DNA from: Cellulomonas sp. HZM
Lineage (GTDB): Bacteria > Actinomycetota > Actinomycetes > Actinomycetales > Cellulomonadaceae
Assembly: GCF_000708885.1 (NCBI RefSeq)
Contig: NZ_JEOE01000001.1
Span: 1 to 64,000, forward strand
Length of the DNA: 64,000 nucleotides
Direction: 5' to 3'
A program made the position numbers and the translations under genes. Positions 62,429 to 64,000 of this stretch are shown here, one piece after another (position 1 is the first letter of the stretch; each line of letters opens with the position of its first letter). The notes under the pieces are model-generated. The model was given only the letters and a program-made list of their open reading frames with translations. It was not told the origin of the DNA and made no database searches.

Positions 62429-64000
62429 ATGGCTGTCGCAAAGATCGACGTCCTGGGGATGGGCCGCGTGGTCAGCGGGCTCGAGAGCGGTATCGAGGCG
62501 CTCGACGGCGCGCGCACGTCGCTGCAGTCCACCTTGTCGCACTACAACCTGGACACGTCCCGCAGCGCCGCGCTGAAGGGGCCTGCGGACTGGGCGCGTG
62601 ACGAGCTCCCGACCGCGCGGCGCCGGCTCGCGCTCGCGCAGGCGCTCGAGGGGTCGAAGCCGTCGTGGGAGAAGGGCAAGGTCGAGCTCGACGACGTCAC
62701 GGACATCACGTCGATGGACCCGGACAAGGCCGAGCAGGCGGGCAAGGAGGCTGCGCAGGCCCTGCGCGACGGCGGCAAGCCGGACGACGACCTCGTCGCG
62801 CAGGTCGTCGAGATGCAGAACGACCCCTACTTCGCCGCGGGTTTCGCCAAGGCACTGACCGCCGACGAGCTCGCCGACGTCGTGGCCAAGCTCTCGTACA
62901 ACCGCACGCACCAGGACGGCAACCGCACGCAGGAGGAGCTCGACAAGGCGAACGCCTGGTACGGCAAGCTCCTGAACGGTATGTCGGGCACGATGGCCAC
63001 GGCGACCCGCGCCACGGGCGACCTCGCGCTGCCGTCCGGGTACGCGCAGAGCTGGCTCGACACGATCGAGGCCGAGGTCCCGTCGTCGCCCTACTACGAG
63101 GGCGGCGACGGTCGTCAGGACCGGGCGAACGCGCTGACGGTCCTGCTGAACAGCGGCCGGTACGGCGACTCGTTCCTGAGCACGATCGCGAGCGGCGTCT
63201 ACGACTACGAGCGCAAGGTGGGCGACGAGCGCGGGAAGGTGTGGGACCCGAAGGGGTCCGACGTGTCGAGCGAGTACGGCGTGTACGACGCCGAGGGCCG
63301 CCGGTTCCGTGACCCGATGAGCGGCGTCATGAACGCGCTGGGGCACAACCCGCAGGTGGCGCAGAGCTTCTTCTCGGGCGGCGACCAGCGGAAGGTCACG
63401 CTCGACGGCAAGGACGTGAGCGTCAACGAGCGGCTGGCGTACCTGGTGCTCGATCGCCGCTGGGACATCGACCCGACGAACGGGGGTGCCCTCGGCTCTG
63501 CGCTCGAGGCCGCGACCACCAAGCTCCGCGACAGCGGCTACGAGGGCCGCGTCTCGGCCGAGATCGCGTCGCAGACGTTCGCCCTCATCGGCAACAAGAC
63601 GGGCGAGGGGCAGTCGGACGGGTGGCTGTTCTTCGGGCAGCACGAGGGCTGGAAGATGTGGGACGGTCTGCGCCCGCACATCTCCCAGATGCTCGGGTCC
63701 TACGCGGCCGACGTGTACCGCATGGGTCAGCACGACGGAGACGACCTCGACGAGCTCGGCAACGGCTGGTCGATGAACGGCAGCGGCGACCTGTTCGACG
63801 ACGACATGCCGTACGGGGCGGTCATGGACAAGGCGCTGCTCACGAAGCTCATCGGCACGCTGGGGGAGAACCAGGGCGACGTCACGCCGTTGCTGACCGG
63901 GCTCTTCCAGGCGCAGAACATGGCTGCCACGAAGGGCCTGACCACCGCGCTGAAGAACCAGCCCAACGCCGCGGCGAACTTCATCACGGGCGGGACGATG
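62429..64000 (+). CDS. Large type VII locus protein, truncated by the window end
   Basis: From ATG 62429 the frame is open to the last base, 524 codons. No signal peptide or membrane helix is visible. The first 75 residues are helical (VVSGLESGIEALDGARTSLQ, WARDELPTARRRLALAQAL), like an LXG/WXG-type targeting domain. The rest is a soluble, mainly helical region with Trp/Tyr/Gly-rich turns such as NAWYGKLLNG, WDIDPTNGGALG and GWLFFGQHEGWKMWDG. I recall similar proteins of unknown function in actinobacterial type VII loci (DUF6571-like), but the match is not certain. A secreted effector or a structural component are both possible. A GGAG site lies just upstream. Confidence 0.7.
   Translation, partial: MAVAKIDVLGMGRVVSGLESGIEALDGARTSLQSTLSHYNLDTSRSAALKGPADWARDELPTARRRLALAQALEGSKPSWEKGKVELDDVTDITSMDPDKAEQAGKEAAQALRDGGKPDDDLVAQVVEMQNDPYFAAGFAKALTADELADVVAKLSYNRTHQDGNRTQEELDKANAWYGKLLNGMSGTMATATRATGDLALPSGYAQSWLDTIEAEVPSSPYYEGGDGRQDRANALTVLLNSGRYGDSFLSTIASGVYDYERKVGDERGKVWDPKGSDVSSEYGVYDAEGRRFRDPMSGVMNALGHNPQVAQSFFSGGDQRKVTLDGKDVSVNERLAYLVLDRRWDIDPTNGGALGSALEAATTKLRDSGYEGRVSAEIASQTFALIGNKTGEGQSDGWLFFGQHEGWKMWDGLRPHISQMLGSYAADVYRMGQHDGDDLDELGNGWSMNGSGDLFDDDMPYGAVMDKALLTKLIGTLGENQGDVTPLLTGLFQAQNMAATKGLTTALKNQPNAAANFITGGTM

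Noticed and set aside
1-64000. CRISPR array or insertion sequence
   Set aside because: No regularly spaced repeats of suitable length, no transposase-like frame and no terminal inverted repeats were seen.

Overview
This is a GC-rich actinobacterial chromosome segment with dense, mostly co-directional genes. Many genes start with GTG, and many neighbours overlap by 1 to 4 bases (GTGA, ATGA or TGATG junctions). The gene content suggests a Micrococcales-type actinobacterium, possibly close to Cellulomonas. It includes phosphatidylinositol mannoside genes in the mycobacterial order (thrS, HIT, pgsA, acyltransferase, pimA), an SsgA-like protein, a C50-carotenoid operon, a bifunctional Rel and a LexA box of actinobacterial type. 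The genus is an inference. I see no insertion sequence, prophage, CRISPR array or rRNA.

Layout. (1) 1-6798, minus strand: the start of an unidentified gene, then glgX/treX-treY-treZ, which turn glycogen or maltodextrin into trehalose. (2) 7008-8891: a ferredoxin-reductase-type flavoprotein and a two-pore-type potassium channel whose coding ends overlap on opposite strands. (3) 8943-15101: a seven-gene carotenoid operon (idi, crtE, crtB, crtI, two small lycopene cyclase subunits, a UbiA-type elongase), divergent from a MarR regulator across a perfect 19-bp palindrome. (4) 15182-19107: a DinB protein, a degenerate Mrr-nuclease-like protein, and an ECF sigma / RskA-like anti-sigma / secreted fasciclin cassette with two matching promoter-like sites. 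(5) 19191-22492: four tRNA genes, pabB-pabC and the SsgA-like gene. (6) 22648-33060: thrS, the phosphatidylinositol/PIM block, a LemA-like protein, PLP synthase pdxS and pdxT separated by a Nudix gene and a reversed kynureninase, and yebC. (7) 33163-42214: ruvC, ruvAB, yajC-secD-secF-apt, rel. (8) 42254-47788: an AbiEi-like protein, a DUF349 protein and a membrane-anchored cyclophilin on the minus strand, then a metallo-hydrolase and hisS. (9) 47923-56966: a Tad pilus operon with SAF/CpaB, TadZ, TadA, TadB, TadC, an Flp-like pilin, three pseudopilin-like proteins and a LysM/BTAD membrane protein. (10) 57079-64000: a type VII secretion locus with a WXG100 protein, a giant EssC/EccC-like ATPase, a second small protein, and a large protein that runs off the window.

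How the genes work together. Regions 9 and 10 form one co-directional surface-export block of at least 16 kb that joins a Tad pilus machine to a type VII secretion ATPase. This is the most interesting part of the window, together with the last, truncated gene. Region 4 looks like a self-contained envelope regulon: the sigma factor appears to drive its own operon and the fasciclin gene from sites of the mycobacterial SigK type. Region 3 is a complete pathway from isopentenyl diphosphate isomerisation to a cyclic C50 pigment under one likely operator. Several genes (crtR, pabB, the 45638 hydrolase and probably ruvC) have a -10-like hexamer exactly 6 bases before the start codon and no Shine-Dalgarno sequence, which suggests leaderless transcripts.
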